This document shows, one piece after another, positions 9,273 to 17,847 of a DNA stretch of 64,000 bases. The DNA comes from Lysobacterales bacterium (lineage in GTDB: Bacteria > Pseudomonadota > Gammaproteobacteria > Xanthomonadales > Rhodanobacteraceae). The translations under genes were made by a program, and so were the position numbers. Every line of letters starts with the position of its first letter. The stretch's first letter is position 1. The stretch covers positions 17,487 through 81,486 of the forward strand of contig JAFKNA010000018.1 in assembly GCA_017305135.1 (NCBI GenBank), given 5' to 3'. Under the pieces are notes generated by a model. That model was not told where the DNA came from and did no database searches. It saw only the letters and a program-made list of their open reading frames with translations.

Positions 9273-10472
9273 TCAAGCCAGCTCGGCGAAGAATTCCTGG
9301 ATGCGCGTGAGGCCCTTGCCGAGCTGGGCCTGCGGGCAGGTGTAGGAGATGCGCAGGCTGCGCGGCTCGCCGAACGCCGAGCCCGGCACCGTCGCGACGA
9401 ACTTGCTCTCCAGCAGCGCCTTGCAGAAGTCGACATCGTTGTCGATGCGGGTGCCGTTGTGGCTCTTGCCGAAGGCGACGGAGATGTCCGGGAAGGCATA
9501 GAACGCGCCCTGTGGACGCGGGCAGTGCACGCCGGGAATGGCAAGGAGCGCCGCCAGGACTTCGTCGCGGCGCGTCGAGAACTCCCCGCGCTTGGCCGCC
9601 GGCACGTCCTGCGGCCCGGCCAGCGCCGCGACGGCAGCGGCCACGGTGACTTCCGGCAACGAGGTGATGTGGTTGGAATTGAGCGTCACCAGCGCCTGGA
9701 TGCCCTCCTCCGGCCCGGCGACGAAGCCGACCCGCCAGCCCGGCATGCCATAGGTCTTGGAGAGCGAATCCATGATGAAGGTGCGTTCGCGCAGCTCCGG
9801 CCGGAAGTTGACCACGTTGTGGTAGCCGATGCCGTCGAACACCAGGCGGTTGTAGATGTCGTCGCAGATGATCCAGGTGTCCGGGTGCTTCGCCATCACG
9901 TCCGCGAGCGCGGCGATCTCCTCGCGCGTGTAGACCATGCCGGTCGGGTTGGACGGGTTGTTGAACAGGAACACCCTGGGCTTCTTCGCCAGCGCGCGGT
10001 CGAGCTGGTCGGGGGTCAGCTTGTAGTGCTGCTCGGGCGGGCACGGCAGGAGATCGATCTTCGCGTCGAGGATCTCGGCGATGTCGACGTAGCTGGTCCA
10101 GTACGGCGTCGGGAAGGCGATCGAATCGCCCTCGTCCAGCAGCGCCTCGCACAGGTTGTAGAGCACCTGCTTGGCGCCGATGCCGACGGTGACGTTGGCG
10201 CGCGTGTAGCCCTCCAGCCCGTTGGACTTGAGGTGCGCGAGGAAGGCATCCAGCAGTTCCGGGCTGCCGCGGTTGCTGCCATAGGCGCCGCTGTCCTGGC
10301 CGAGCCAGTCGCGCACCGCCGCATAGACGTGCTCGCCCGGGAGGAAGTTCGGCACGCCGATGGAGAAGTTGACGACGTCGTGGCCGGCCGCCTTGAGCTG
10401 GCGGGCCTTGTCGGCAATGACCATGATCGCGCTGGGTTTGGCGCGGGTCGTGCGCGCGGCGAGCTTCGGCAT
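9273..10472 (-). CDS. class I/II PLP aminotransferase (aspartate aminotransferase type)
   Basis: This encodes 399 residues with the complete fold type I layout: an N-terminal substrate-gate IGVPNF motif, GSNRGSPELLDAF, the cofactor ring-stacking segment GAKQVLY, NNPSNPTG (the Asn that contacts PLP), ICDDIYNRLVF (Asp to the pyridine nitrogen, Tyr), the Schiff-base lysine in MDSLSKTYGMPGWRVG (about residue 239) and the C-terminal substrate carboxylate Arg in SLRISYTC. It transfers amino groups between an amino acid and 2-oxoglutarate. The family includes aspartate aminotransferases of subgroup I-beta/gamma; specificity for aspartate is likely but not proven. The ATG at 10472 is preceded by a weak Shine-Dalgarno. 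Confidence 0.9.
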   Translation of the reverse strand: MPKLAARTTRAKPSAIMVIADKARQLKAAGHDVVNFSIGVPNFLPGEHVYAAVRDWLGQDSGAYGSNRGSPELLDAFLAHLKSNGLEGYTRANVTVGIGAKQVLYNLCEALLDEGDSIAFPTPYWTSYVDIAEILDAKIDLLPCPPEQHYKLTPDQLDRALAKKPRVFLFNNPSNPTGMVYTREEIAALADVMAKHPDTWIICDDIYNRLVFDGIGYHNVVNFRPELRERTFIMDSLSKTYGMPGWRVGFVAGPEEGIQALVTLNSNHITSLPEVTVAAAVAALAGPQDVPAAKRGEFSTRRDEVLAALLAIPGVHCPRPQGAFYAFPDISVAFGKSHNGTRIDNDVDFCKALLESKFVATVPGSAFGEPRSLRISYTCPQAQLGKGLTRIQEFFAELA

Positions 10473-10654
10473 GGGAATCCTCGGAAAAGCGGGCCCGGAC
10501 GGGCCTGGACAGCCGGAAATTCTACCACAGCGCCGGCGCCGCCCTGCCCGCGTGCGGCCGCGCGGACGCGTCGTGCCGCACTGCAGCGAGCGGCGGGCAC
10601 CGGCCCTGCGGTACAGTGCCGGCGCTCCCTTTCCCCACGCGTGGAGGTGGTTCC

Positions 10655-10918
10655 ATGGGCTGGCTCTGGATGTTCATCGTTGGTCTCATCGTCGGCATCG
10701 TCGCCAAGTTCCTGATGCCCGGAAAGGACCCCGGCGGCTTCATCATCACCGCCATCCTCGGCATCGCCGGCATGTTCCTCGGCGGCTGGCTCGGCAGCAT
10801 GATCCTCGGCACCAACCTGAGCCCCGATGGCCAGGTGCAACCCGCCGGCTTCATCGGCGGCGTGATCGGCGCGATCATCCTGCTGGCGATCTACCGGATG
10901 GTGCGGCGCAGGACCTGA
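10655..10918 (+). CDS. GlsB/YeaQ/YmgE family small membrane protein
   Basis: This encodes 87 residues. The ATG at 10655 has GGAGG at 10643-10647, and the sequence starts directly with a hydrophobic helix MGWLWMFIVGLIVGIVAKFL. Three glycine-rich transmembrane segments with the family's GLIVGxxAKxLMPGKDPGG, TxxLGIAGxxxGGxLG and FIGGVIGAIILL motifs identify the transglycosylase-associated/GlsB family. Members are inner-membrane proteins often induced by envelope or general stress; the molecular role is not known. It stands alone, divergent from the aminotransferase gene. Confidence 0.92.
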   Translation: MGWLWMFIVGLIVGIVAKFLMPGKDPGGFIITAILGIAGMFLGGWLGSMILGTNLSPDGQVQPAGFIGGVIGAIILLAIYRMVRRRT

Positions 10919-10922
10919 GCCC

Positions 10923-10947
10923 GGTCGCGACCACGACCGCTCCTACA
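10923..10947. repeat. half copy of the TGTAGGAGCG palindromic repeat
   Basis: GGTCGCGACCACGACCGCTCCTACA immediately follows the GlsB-family gene and matches one arm of the 6770-6900 element in inverted orientation, ending in CGCTCCTACA. The internal GGTCGCGACC is itself palindromic. Confidence 0.55.
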
Positions 10948-10988
10948 ACACGCGCTTCCGCAGGAACCTGCGCACAGGCAACCGGCGT

Positions 10989-11939
10989 TCAGTGGAACGG
11001 CAGGGGCTGCTCGGCTCCGGGCGCCGGATGCATGAAGAAGTCGTGCAGGTATTTCTCGCCCTTGTCGGCGAGGACGGTGACCACGGTTTCGAGTTCCGGA
11101 TGCAGTTCGCGGATGCGGCGCGCGGCGAGGAGGTGCGCGCCGGAGCTCGGCCCGCAGAAGAGCCCGCGCGTGCGCGCCAGCTTGCGCATTTCCGCCACCG
11201 CATCGGCACTGGCGACGTTCAGCGTATCGCCGACCAGGTCGCGGTGGCGGGCGAAGATGCCCGGAACGAATCCGTCGGATATGCCCTCGATGCGGTGCAG
11301 CGCGACCTCGCCGCAGAGGATGGTGCGCGATTCCGAGGGCTCCATCGCGAACAGGCGCACGTTCGGATTGACGGCGCGGAAGGCCTGGCCGACGCCGATC
11401 AGGGTGCCGCCGGTGCCGACGCCATGCACGAAGGCATCGGGCACACGGCCGTCAGGCAACTGGGCGAGGATTTCCGGTCCGAGGATTTCCCGGTTCTCGT
11501 CGACGTTCCACTGCGATTCGAACTGCCCCGGAAAGAAGAAGCCCGGCTGGCGGCCGAGTTCACGCGCGCGTTCCAGCGCGTCGTTGACGTGGAAGGTGCC
11601 GCAGAAGAGGACTTCCGCGCCATAGGCGCGCGAGATCGCCACGCGCTCGCTGGAAAGCCCTTCCGGCATCACCACGATCATGCGGTAGCCCTTGACCGCG
11701 GCCACCATGGCGAACGCATTGCCGGTGTTGCCGCTGGTGGCTTCGACGATGGTGTCACCCGGCTTGAGCTGTCCGGTCTGCTCCGCGCGCTCGACGATGT
11801 AGGCGGCGATGCGGGCCTTGATCGAGCCCGAGGGATTCAGGAACTCGCACTTGGCGAACACGCCGTCGATTTCGAGCAGCGGCGTGTCGCCGATGGCATC
11901 GAGGATGCTGGCGGAAACGCCCGTGTAGCGGGTTGCCAT
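10989..11939 (-). CDS. cysteine synthase / PLP beta-family lyase
   Basis: This encodes 316 residues, typical for the fold type II PLP enzymes of the CysK/CysM/cystathionine-beta-synthase family. The PLP lysine lies in FLNPSGSIKARIA (about residue 41), the phosphate/substrate loop in EATSGNTGNAFA, the glycine-rich phosphate cup in GVGTGGTLIG, and the pyridine-nitrogen serine in GLFCGPSSGAHL. It probably joins an activated serine (O-acetylserine) with sulfide to make cysteine; related members use phosphoserine or make cystathionine, and the sequence does not decide among them. It has no CBS or regulatory domain. It is transcribed alone, with repeats on both sides. Confidence 0.88.
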   Translation of the reverse strand: MATRYTGVSASILDAIGDTPLLEIDGVFAKCEFLNPSGSIKARIAAYIVERAEQTGQLKPGDTIVEATSGNTGNAFAMVAAVKGYRMIVVMPEGLSSERVAISRAYGAEVLFCGTFHVNDALERARELGRQPGFFFPGQFESQWNVDENREILGPEILAQLPDGRVPDAFVHGVGTGGTLIGVGQAFRAVNPNVRLFAMEPSESRTILCGEVALHRIEGISDGFVPGIFARHRDLVGDTLNVASADAVAEMRKLARTRGLFCGPSSGAHLLAARRIRELHPELETVVTVLADKGEKYLHDFFMHPAPGAEQPLPFH

Positions 11940-12274
11940 GACGGCTCCTTTCCATGCGGCGGGAAAACGGCAGTATCGGCCTGCACGGCAAAACGGCCAC
12001 TGACCTGCATCAGCCCGCCGCTATGGAAACTCTGATCAAGTCCTCTCGACGTCATGCCCGCGAAAGCGGGCATCCATTGAAAACAGCAACTTGAACTCCC
12101 GCTTTCGCGGGAGTGACGACTGTTCAGAGTTCCCCTGGGCCGCCGCAAATGCCAACGCCGCAGGTCGGTCCTGCGCGGCCGCCGGGTGCGGTGCGGCGGT
12201 TACGAAAAGCACGTCGGGGACGTAGCCCGGCCTGCGGCAGGTGAGGCGGCGCCAGGCGTTCAACCCAGGTCGGC
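11940..12274. repeat. gene-free gap with two inverted-repeat hairpins
   Basis: No coding sequence is seen. GCCCGCGAAAGCGGGC at 12056-12071 and CCCGCTTTCGCGGG at 12098-12111 are strong hairpins. The segment 12031-12093 is an inverted copy of the element at 27829-27890 (shared CAAGTTGCTGTT, ATGCCCGC, GCGGGCATGACGTCG), and the part near 41727-41770 is a third copy. GCAGGTCGGTCCTGCGCGGCCG at 12159-12180 belongs to another dispersed family also seen at 17700-17790. Confidence 0.7.
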
Positions 12275-13687
12275 TCAACCGCAGAAGCTCAGCAGCAACA
12301 GTCGTCCGCCGCGTTCGACCTGAAGCACCGCCGGCGCGCCGATGGGCAAGGAGCGCAGGCCGAGGCGCAGGCCGTCCAGCGTGGTCACCGGCTCGCCATT
12401 CAGCGCGTGGATGATGTCGCCCTGGCGCAGGCCCGCGTCGTTGCCCTCGTCGGCGCTGATCGCGGTCACCACCACGCCCGAGTCGATCCGCGCCGGCGGC
12501 AGGAAGGACGCGATCTCCGGGCCAAGTTCGACTCCGATCACGCCCAGCCGCGGGATCATGTGGGTGCCGGGGTCGGCCAAGTCGGAGAAGCGGCTCGGCC
12601 CCGGCCCGACCTCGATCACCGGCACCGCGAAGGCGAACTCGTCCTCGCCGCGTGCGACGCCGAGGCGCACGCTGTCGCCCTTCTTGCGCAGGAACACGTT
12701 CATGACGAAGGTCGGCACGCTGTCCACCGGCGCGCCGTCGATCGCGACGATGCGGTCGTAGATGCGGAGGCCGGCCTCCTCCGCCGGCGAGCCGGGGTGC
12801 ACGTCGGCGACGATGACGCCGGGAAGCGCCGACCCGGGGAGATCCAGCGCGGACACCAGGGCGGGCGTCAGCGCCTGGATGTCGGCGCCGATGTAGCCGG
12901 TGCGGACCTGCCCGTGCTCGCGGATCTGCCGGTACAGGAACTCGGCGATGGCGCCCGGGATGGCGAAGCCGATGCCTTCGCTGCCACCCGATCGCGTGAA
13001 GATGGAGGAATTGATGCCGACCAGGTTGCCGTCGACGTCGACCAGGGCGCCGCCGCTGTTGCCCGGATTGATCGCGGCGTCGGTCTGGATGTGCACCATC
13101 GGGCTTTCCGGGTCGACCTGGCGCAGCACCGCGCTGACGATGCCGAGGCTGACGCTGTTCTGCAGGCCGACGGGGCTGCCGACCGCCATTACCAGCTGTC
13201 CCTGGCGCAGTTGCCGGTAACGCGCGAACGGGATCGTCGGCAGCCCGCGTGCGTCGACCTTGAGCACGGCCAGATCCGCCTGCTCGCTGGATCCGACCAC
13301 CCGCGCCGGCACGATGCGCGGGCGCCGGCTCAGTGCCGCGTCGGCCTGGGAGCCGCGCCGCGTCTGCGGCACGATGATCACCGAGACCTCCTGCTGCCCT
13401 GCGATGACATGGTGGTTGGTGATGATGTAGCCGTCGGCGTCGACGATCACGCCCGAGCCCTGGCTGCTGCCGCGCCGCACCACCCCGGCGCCATCGGGGG
13501 AGTCGCCATCCTCGCCGTACCCGGTGACGAGGACTTCCACCACCGCCGGCGAAACCCGGCTCGCCAGCTCTTCGAAGGCGCCGCTCATCGCCTGCAGCGG
13601 ATTCGCCGCGGCGAGCGCGACGGGCGCTGCAAGAAGGCCCGCCAGGACCGGGAAGGCCCACCGGGCGAATCGTGCGATTCCGGTCAT
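12275..13687 (-). CDS. periplasmic Do/DegQ-type (HtrA) serine protease
   Basis: This encodes 470 residues. The signal peptide ends near PVALAAA. The trypsin-like protease domain (about 40-265) has all three catalytic residues: His in TNHHVIAG, Asp in EQADLAVLK and Ser in NPGNSGGAL. Two PDZ domains follow (about 275-365 and 385-470), starting at YIGADIQAL and RLGVIGVEL. HtrA proteins degrade or refold misfolded envelope proteins and assemble into trimers or larger cages. Compared with Escherichia coli DegQ the LA loop is short and the protein ends right after PDZ2, in LLLLSFCG. It lies 22 bases after the gene at 13710-14456, so the two are probably co-transcribed, with that protein first. Confidence 0.93.
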   Translation of the reverse strand: MTGIARFARWAFPVLAGLLAAPVALAAANPLQAMSGAFEELASRVSPAVVEVLVTGYGEDGDSPDGAGVVRRGSSQGSGVIVDADGYIITNHHVIAGQQEVSVIIVPQTRRGSQADAALSRRPRIVPARVVGSSEQADLAVLKVDARGLPTIPFARYRQLRQGQLVMAVGSPVGLQNSVSLGIVSAVLRQVDPESPMVHIQTDAAINPGNSGGALVDVDGNLVGINSSIFTRSGGSEGIGFAIPGAIAEFLYRQIREHGQVRTGYIGADIQALTPALVSALDLPGSALPGVIVADVHPGSPAEEAGLRIYDRIVAIDGAPVDSVPTFVMNVFLRKKGDSVRLGVARGEDEFAFAVPVIEVGPGPSRFSDLADPGTHMIPRLGVIGVELGPEIASFLPPARIDSGVVVTAISADEGNDAGLRQGDIIHALNGEPVTTLDGLRLGLRSLPIGAPAVLQVERGGRLLLLSFCG

Positions 13688-13709
13688 GTGCCTTGCCCCT
13701 TCGCGCCGC

Positions 13710-14456
13710 TCACTTCCTGCGGTAGCCCGAATTGGTGGTCACCACGTGGAGGTCCCTGGCGGTGGCATCGAGCACGCTCCGCGCGGGATGGTGGGTGCCG
13801 TCGGGAAGGCTCGCAAGCTCCACGCCGAGGGTGACGGCGTCCTGCGGCGAGTCGAGCCAAGATGCGACGTCCAGCCGCCGGATGTCGCGGCGTTCGGCAT
13901 CGAAATAGATCGTCAGCGAATCGCCGCGCAACGCATAGTCCCTGAAGACCAGCGAGGCGCCGTCCTTGCCGCGGGAAAAATCCGCCTTGTCGGCCGCGAA
14001 GGCCTTCTGGATCATCTTGGGATCGGGTGGCACGTAGCGCGAGATGAGGTGGCTGACGTCCGCCATGTAGTCCTTCATCTCGCCCTTCTTCTTCTCCACC
14101 ACGCGCTCGGCGAGGCGGCCGCGCTTGCGGCCCGCCGCCGCGGGCGCCGTGTCCGCAACCGGCGTCCTGTGCACCTTGCCGTCCGGGCCGTAGGAGCAGA
14201 TCGACACGCGCTCGGGCAGCTCGCGGCCGTTGGCGGTGACCTTGACGGTTTCGGTCCAGGTGTACGCGCGAAGCTTCTTCTGGTTTTCCGCCGCGGATTC
14301 CTTGAGCGCTTCGACCTTCTTCTGCAGCAGCGGACGCGCTTTCGCGCCGGGCCCGGCGCCGACCGCGGCTGGCGCGGAAAAGGCGAATGCGACTCCGATG
14401 ACGAGTGCCGCTGGCAGGCCAGTGCGTACGCTCGCACGCGAGAGTGCAAGGCTCAT
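13710..14456 (-). CDS. secreted protein of unknown function upstream of htrA
   Basis: This encodes 248 residues with a clear signal peptide (ALVIGVAFAFSAPAAVGA, cleavage about residue 33). The mature part begins with a charged helix (KARPLLQKKVEALKESAAENQKKLRAYTWTETVKV) and continues as a beta-rich domain with many basic residues; there is a Lys/Arg-rich segment AERVVEKKKGEMKDYMADV near residues 115-135. No enzyme motif is seen. The gene is 22 bases upstream of the periplasmic protease gene on the same strand, so it may be a substrate, adaptor or co-regulated envelope factor. I do not recognise the family. Confidence 0.8.
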   Translation of the reverse strand: MSLALSRASVRTGLPAALVIGVAFAFSAPAAVGAGPGAKARPLLQKKVEALKESAAENQKKLRAYTWTETVKVTANGRELPERVSICSYGPDGKVHRTPVADTAPAAAGRKRGRLAERVVEKKKGEMKDYMADVSHLISRYVPPDPKMIQKAFAADKADFSRGKDGASLVFRDYALRGDSLTIYFDAERRDIRRLDVASWLDSPQDAVTLGVELASLPDGTHHPARSVLDATARDLHVVTTNSGYRRK

Positions 14457-14743
14457 TGCATTTCCCCTGTCGTGATCGCCCCGTCAGGTGGCGGAATCCA
14501 CTTGACGCGCGTGAAACCACGCGTTCATGGAGAATAGAAGCTGAAGCCGACCCCCGCAACCGGAACGCCTGACGCCAGGTTGACACGTCCTGGGCGAGTG
14601 GGTAGCGTCCGGTCGCTCGCCCGCATTCGACCGGACTCCCTAGGGGAGCGCGGAAGGACTTCGACCGTGGATTGCACCGGTCGGCGCGACGGCGGAACCG
14701 GCCGCATCTCGGCCGCTCGACATCCCAACGACATGGGGCAGGC

Positions 14744-15445
14744 ATGGCGCGCGTGGCGACAGGTGTCTTACGCTGGATCCTGGTTGTTTCAGTCGCGGCG
14801 GCTTGTTCCGCGTGTGCAACCCGGGACGTGCAGCCCTCGCGGGAATCTTCGCCCGCGCCCCATTCGGGCTTTCTCAGCGATTACGGCCTGCTCCGCGCCG
14901 TGCCCGACCAGCCGGGCTGGCTGCGCTACGTGGCAGCCGATGCGGACATCACCCGCTACCGCGCGTTCATCATCGAGGCACCCGAGGTCATCGTCGACAC
15001 GGCTGGCGAATTCCAGTCGGTCGACCCGGTCCGCCTGCAGGCGATGAGCGATTACTACCGGGCCAGCATGATCCGCTCGCTCGACCACCACTATCGGGTG
15101 GTGACCACGCCGGGACCGGGCGTGGCACGCCTGCGGGTCGCCGTGGTGGGCGCCGTGCAGGTACGGCCCGGGCTGAAGGCCCGCGACGCGCTGCCGGCCA
15201 CGGCCCTGTTCAAGGTCGGCCGCGCCGTCGCCGGCAAGGCGCCGCGCCTGCTGCGCATGTCGATCGAAAGCGAACTGGTGGACTCGCGATCGGGCAAGGT
15301 CCTTGCCGCCACGGTGGACAGCCGCGAGGGCTCCGAGCGCGTGACCGAAGGCGAAGGCACGGCGCAGGAACAGCTGCATCAACTCATCGATTTCTGGGTC
15401 GGCCGCTTCGTGGCCCGCCTCGACCGGGCGCACGGCATCGGCTGA
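14744..15445 (+). CDS. DUF3313-like outer-membrane lipoprotein
   Basis: This encodes 233 residues from the ATG at 14744 (GGGGCAGG just upstream); the frame runs back to 14672 without a better start. The N-terminus is Arg-containing, then a hydrophobic run and a lipobox-like segment AACSAC, so lipidation at the second cysteine is likely. The mature region contains FLSDYGLLRAVPDQPGWLRYV and a C-terminal RDALPATALFKVGRAVAGKAPRLLRMSIESELVDSRSGKVLAA, the pattern of DUF3313 proteins (small lipoproteins with a beta-rich domain). Function is unknown. It diverges from the htrA operon over a ~287-base gap. Confidence 0.75.
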   Translation: MARVATGVLRWILVVSVAAACSACATRDVQPSRESSPAPHSGFLSDYGLLRAVPDQPGWLRYVAADADITRYRAFIIEAPEVIVDTAGEFQSVDPVRLQAMSDYYRASMIRSLDHHYRVVTTPGPGVARLRVAVVGAVQVRPGLKARDALPATALFKVGRAVAGKAPRLLRMSIESELVDSRSGKVLAATVDSREGSERVTEGEGTAQEQLHQLIDFWVGRFVARLDRAHGIG

Positions 15446-15627
15446 TCGCACTACCGGGCGGCCTCAGGACCTGCCGACGCCGGCAGCGCACCGCGATTGT
15501 GCTCGGCATGGGCCGACATGGACCGCGACGGCGTCGACCTCCCGGGGAAGGCTACTGAGCCGAAACCGCGCCGCATGTCGCCTTTCCTTCCAGGCCCGCA
15601 CCGGGCATGAACAGGAGGAAGGAGACC

Positions 15628-16731
15628 ATGTACCGACGGCACATCGCAGTTGCCCTGTCGTGCACCATCGGCCTGGGCGCGGCAACCGTTCGCGCGCAGT
15701 CGCTGCATTCGGACGTCTCGATCGGCGTGAGCAACCTCGATTACGGCGGGGATCAGCACCTGCGCTCGCTGGTCTACGACACGGATCCCGACGGCGGGCT
15801 CGCCGCCGCGGACCTGCCGGTCCGCCTGTTCGCGGGCCTCGATGGTTCCGGCAATGCGGCCACGCTCGCGTACTCGGCGAGCGCGAGCGCCTGGGTGGTG
15901 GCGCCCGGCCTGCCGGTCGGCTTGCACGTGGCGGTGCAGGGCCGCCTCGAGGACACCTTCTACAACCCCGCCAACCCGCCGTTCTTCGACGCCACGGTAC
16001 AGCCACCGGTCGACAACCCCAACGGCGTTCCGGACAACTTCTACGCCTACGGCAAGGCCGGGATGGTGGAGCTCCTCTCCTACGGCGGCTTTGGCGCCGG
16101 CCAGTATTACGCACGCTACATCTACCGCATCCACGGGCACGTGACCGGACGCGGCTTCGATTCCGCCTTCATCGTCTTCCAGGTCGGCAGCCACGCGCCC
16201 GAATTCGCATGGTTCCATCCCAACCTGCCGAACGGGGAAATCGTCGCCACCTACGCAACCAACCGTTACCTCGTCGGCAACGGGATGTCGCACGAGCAGC
16301 GCAGCGACTTCTATGTGTGGTTCGGCGCCGACACGCAAAGCGAGCCGGAGGGATCGACCGTCGCCGGCGCGTTCGACTTCGGCCAGACCATCACCCTCGA
16401 CCGCATCGAGGTCGTCGACGAGGACGACAATCCCGTCTACGGCTGGACGGTGGAGGCCGCGTCGGGCCTGGATTACGACCTGCCGCTGTTCCGCAGCGAT
16501 TTCGACCCGGTGCAACCGGAACCCGAATCACGTTCCGCCGGCCTCGACATGTCAGCCGTCTGCGCAAAGCTCCACCGGGCCAGCGTCAATGGCGCCGTCA
16601 TACGGCGCGACTCTTCGTGCGATGGCACGCCGGCCTCCGTCCGCGAGGTGAGGTTCAGGCCCGTGAACCAGGGTCACGCCGCTGCGGACGATCAATCGTC
16701 CACGCGGGCCGCCGGTCCATCGCGATCGTGA
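15628..16731 (+). CDS. secreted protein of unknown function
   Basis: This encodes 367 residues. The ATG at 15628 is chosen over 15607 because GGAGGAAGGAG lies directly before it. A signal peptide (YRRHIAVALSCTIGLGAATVRA) precedes a beta-rich mature protein with a Pro/Tyr/Asp-rich centre (residues ~100-200, for example DTFYNPANPPFFDATV and AGQYYARYIYRIHG). LFRSDFDPV, near residue 290, resembles the C-terminal IF.DGF tails of other secreted proteins here, but about 75 further residues of polar, low-complexity sequence follow, which suggests that the original C-terminus has been extended by mutation. No recognised domain. Confidence 0.75.
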   Translation: MYRRHIAVALSCTIGLGAATVRAQSLHSDVSIGVSNLDYGGDQHLRSLVYDTDPDGGLAAADLPVRLFAGLDGSGNAATLAYSASASAWVVAPGLPVGLHVAVQGRLEDTFYNPANPPFFDATVQPPVDNPNGVPDNFYAYGKAGMVELLSYGGFGAGQYYARYIYRIHGHVTGRGFDSAFIVFQVGSHAPEFAWFHPNLPNGEIVATYATNRYLVGNGMSHEQRSDFYVWFGADTQSEPEGSTVAGAFDFGQTITLDRIEVVDEDDNPVYGWTVEAASGLDYDLPLFRSDFDPVQPEPESRSAGLDMSAVCAKLHRASVNGAVIRRDSSCDGTPASVREVRFRPVNQGHAAADDQSSTRAAGPSRS

Positions 16732-17017
16732 CGCCTACAGGCACGGGGTGCGTGGCGGTGCCGCAGCATCGCCGCGACGCCCCGGCCATTTCGCTACATG
16801 CCTGTTCCAGCAATCGACGAAACGCGCGCCCCGAGCCGGGATTCTCCAGCGTTTCAGAAATCTCCTACAGCCGCGTGTCCGGATTCTTCCCGTGGCAAGC
16901 ACGAAATGCTGGCGCCGTGGCGCGCGGTGTTCCGCTGCCGCGGACATCCGGAGCCGGGGAAACTTCTCCTGCCGCCGCCGACCGGCGCGGATCATCCAAA
17001 CCACCAGGAGAACACCC

Positions 17018-17437
17018 ATGTCGATCAAGTCCATGTCCATCCTCGCCGTCGCCCTTGCCTTCGCCTTCGGTGGCGCCGGCATCCACGCCGAAGAGCTCAG
17101 CAAGTCCGGCAAGCCGCTCACCGCCCAGCAGCTCCGCATGAAGAACTGCAACGCCGAGGCCCGGTCCAACGCGCTCAAGGGCGACGAGCGCAAGGCGTTC
17201 ATGAGCACCTGCCTCAAGGGTGCCCATGCCCCGGTGCCGGTCGCCGCCGTCGAGGACGATGCCGCCCAGGCCGCACCCGCCGAAACGGCACCCGCCGTGG
17301 CCAAGGCGCCCACCGCCCGCCAGCTGCAGCGCAAGGCCTGCGGCGAGGAAGCCAAGGCCGAGGGCCTCAAGGGCGACCCGCGCAAGGAGTACGTGAAGGA
17401 ATGCATGAAGCGCCCGACTCCGGAGGTCGTGGGCTGA
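17018..17437 (+). CDS. PsiF-repeat family periplasmic protein
   Basis: This encodes 139 residues. The ATG at 17018 is preceded by AGGAG (17006-17010). The signal peptide ends at GAGIHA. Two PsiF repeats are visible: TAQQLRMKNCNAEA...LKGDERKAFMSTCLK (about residues 37-67) and TARQLQRKACGEEA...LKGDPRKEYVKECMK (about 102-134), each with two cysteines spaced for a disulfide or metal site, joined by an Ala/Pro linker. In enterobacteria psiF is induced by phosphate starvation; its biochemical role is unknown and no pho-box was identified here. A terminator-like hairpin follows at 17541. Confidence 0.88.
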   Translation: MSIKSMSILAVALAFAFGGAGIHAEELSKSGKPLTAQQLRMKNCNAEARSNALKGDERKAFMSTCLKGAHAPVPVAAVEDDAAQAAPAETAPAVAKAPTARQLQRKACGEEAKAEGLKGDPRKEYVKECMKRPTPEVVG

Positions 17438-17540
17438 AGTGCCCCACGGCCCGGGGCTGGATGACACACGTCTCCAGCCCGGGCCTGCGCAGGAGCTGGC
17501 GGGTTCACCACCGCGCACCCGCGGCGGCTTCGCTCAACAC

Positions 17541-17573
17541 GAAGCGACCTGCCCGAATGGGACAGGTCGCTTC
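17541..17573 (+). terminator. hairpin downstream of the psiF-like gene
   Basis: GAAGCGACCTG (17541-17551) pairs perfectly with CAGGTCGCTTC (17563-17573) around an 11-base loop. Only a short T-poor tail follows (TTCGCG), so termination may be weak. Confidence 0.6.
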
Positions 17574-17579
17574 TTCGCG

Positions 17580-17847
17580 TCGTGTCCCCTGCGGTACGGG
17601 ACGCAGAAGCGGGTCGAGGTCGTAGCCCCGACCTGCGGTGCACCGCACCAGGCAGCGCCAACCCGCACGTCCCACGCGGAGCGATGCCCGCCGCGGCAGT
17701 ACATGCCACCCGCAGGTCGGCCCTACGTGGCCGACGAATGGAGCTCGCGCTACCCGTAGGTCAGCCCTGCGCGGCCGACGCACGCCCCGCGCGGAGCCAG
17801 GCCCGGCCACGCCGGCCAAGCTCCGAGCCGGGGTTCGGCCAACCAGG
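17580..17847. repeat. gene-free gap with a dispersed CGCAGGTCGG repeat family
   Basis: Three related units occur: CGTAGCCCCGACCTGCGG near 17619, CCGCAGGTCGGCCCTACGTG near 17710 and CCGTAGGTCAGCCCTGCGCG near 17755, partly inverted to each other. Similar sequence lies at 12159-12240 and 37106-37160. No credible gene. Confidence 0.55.
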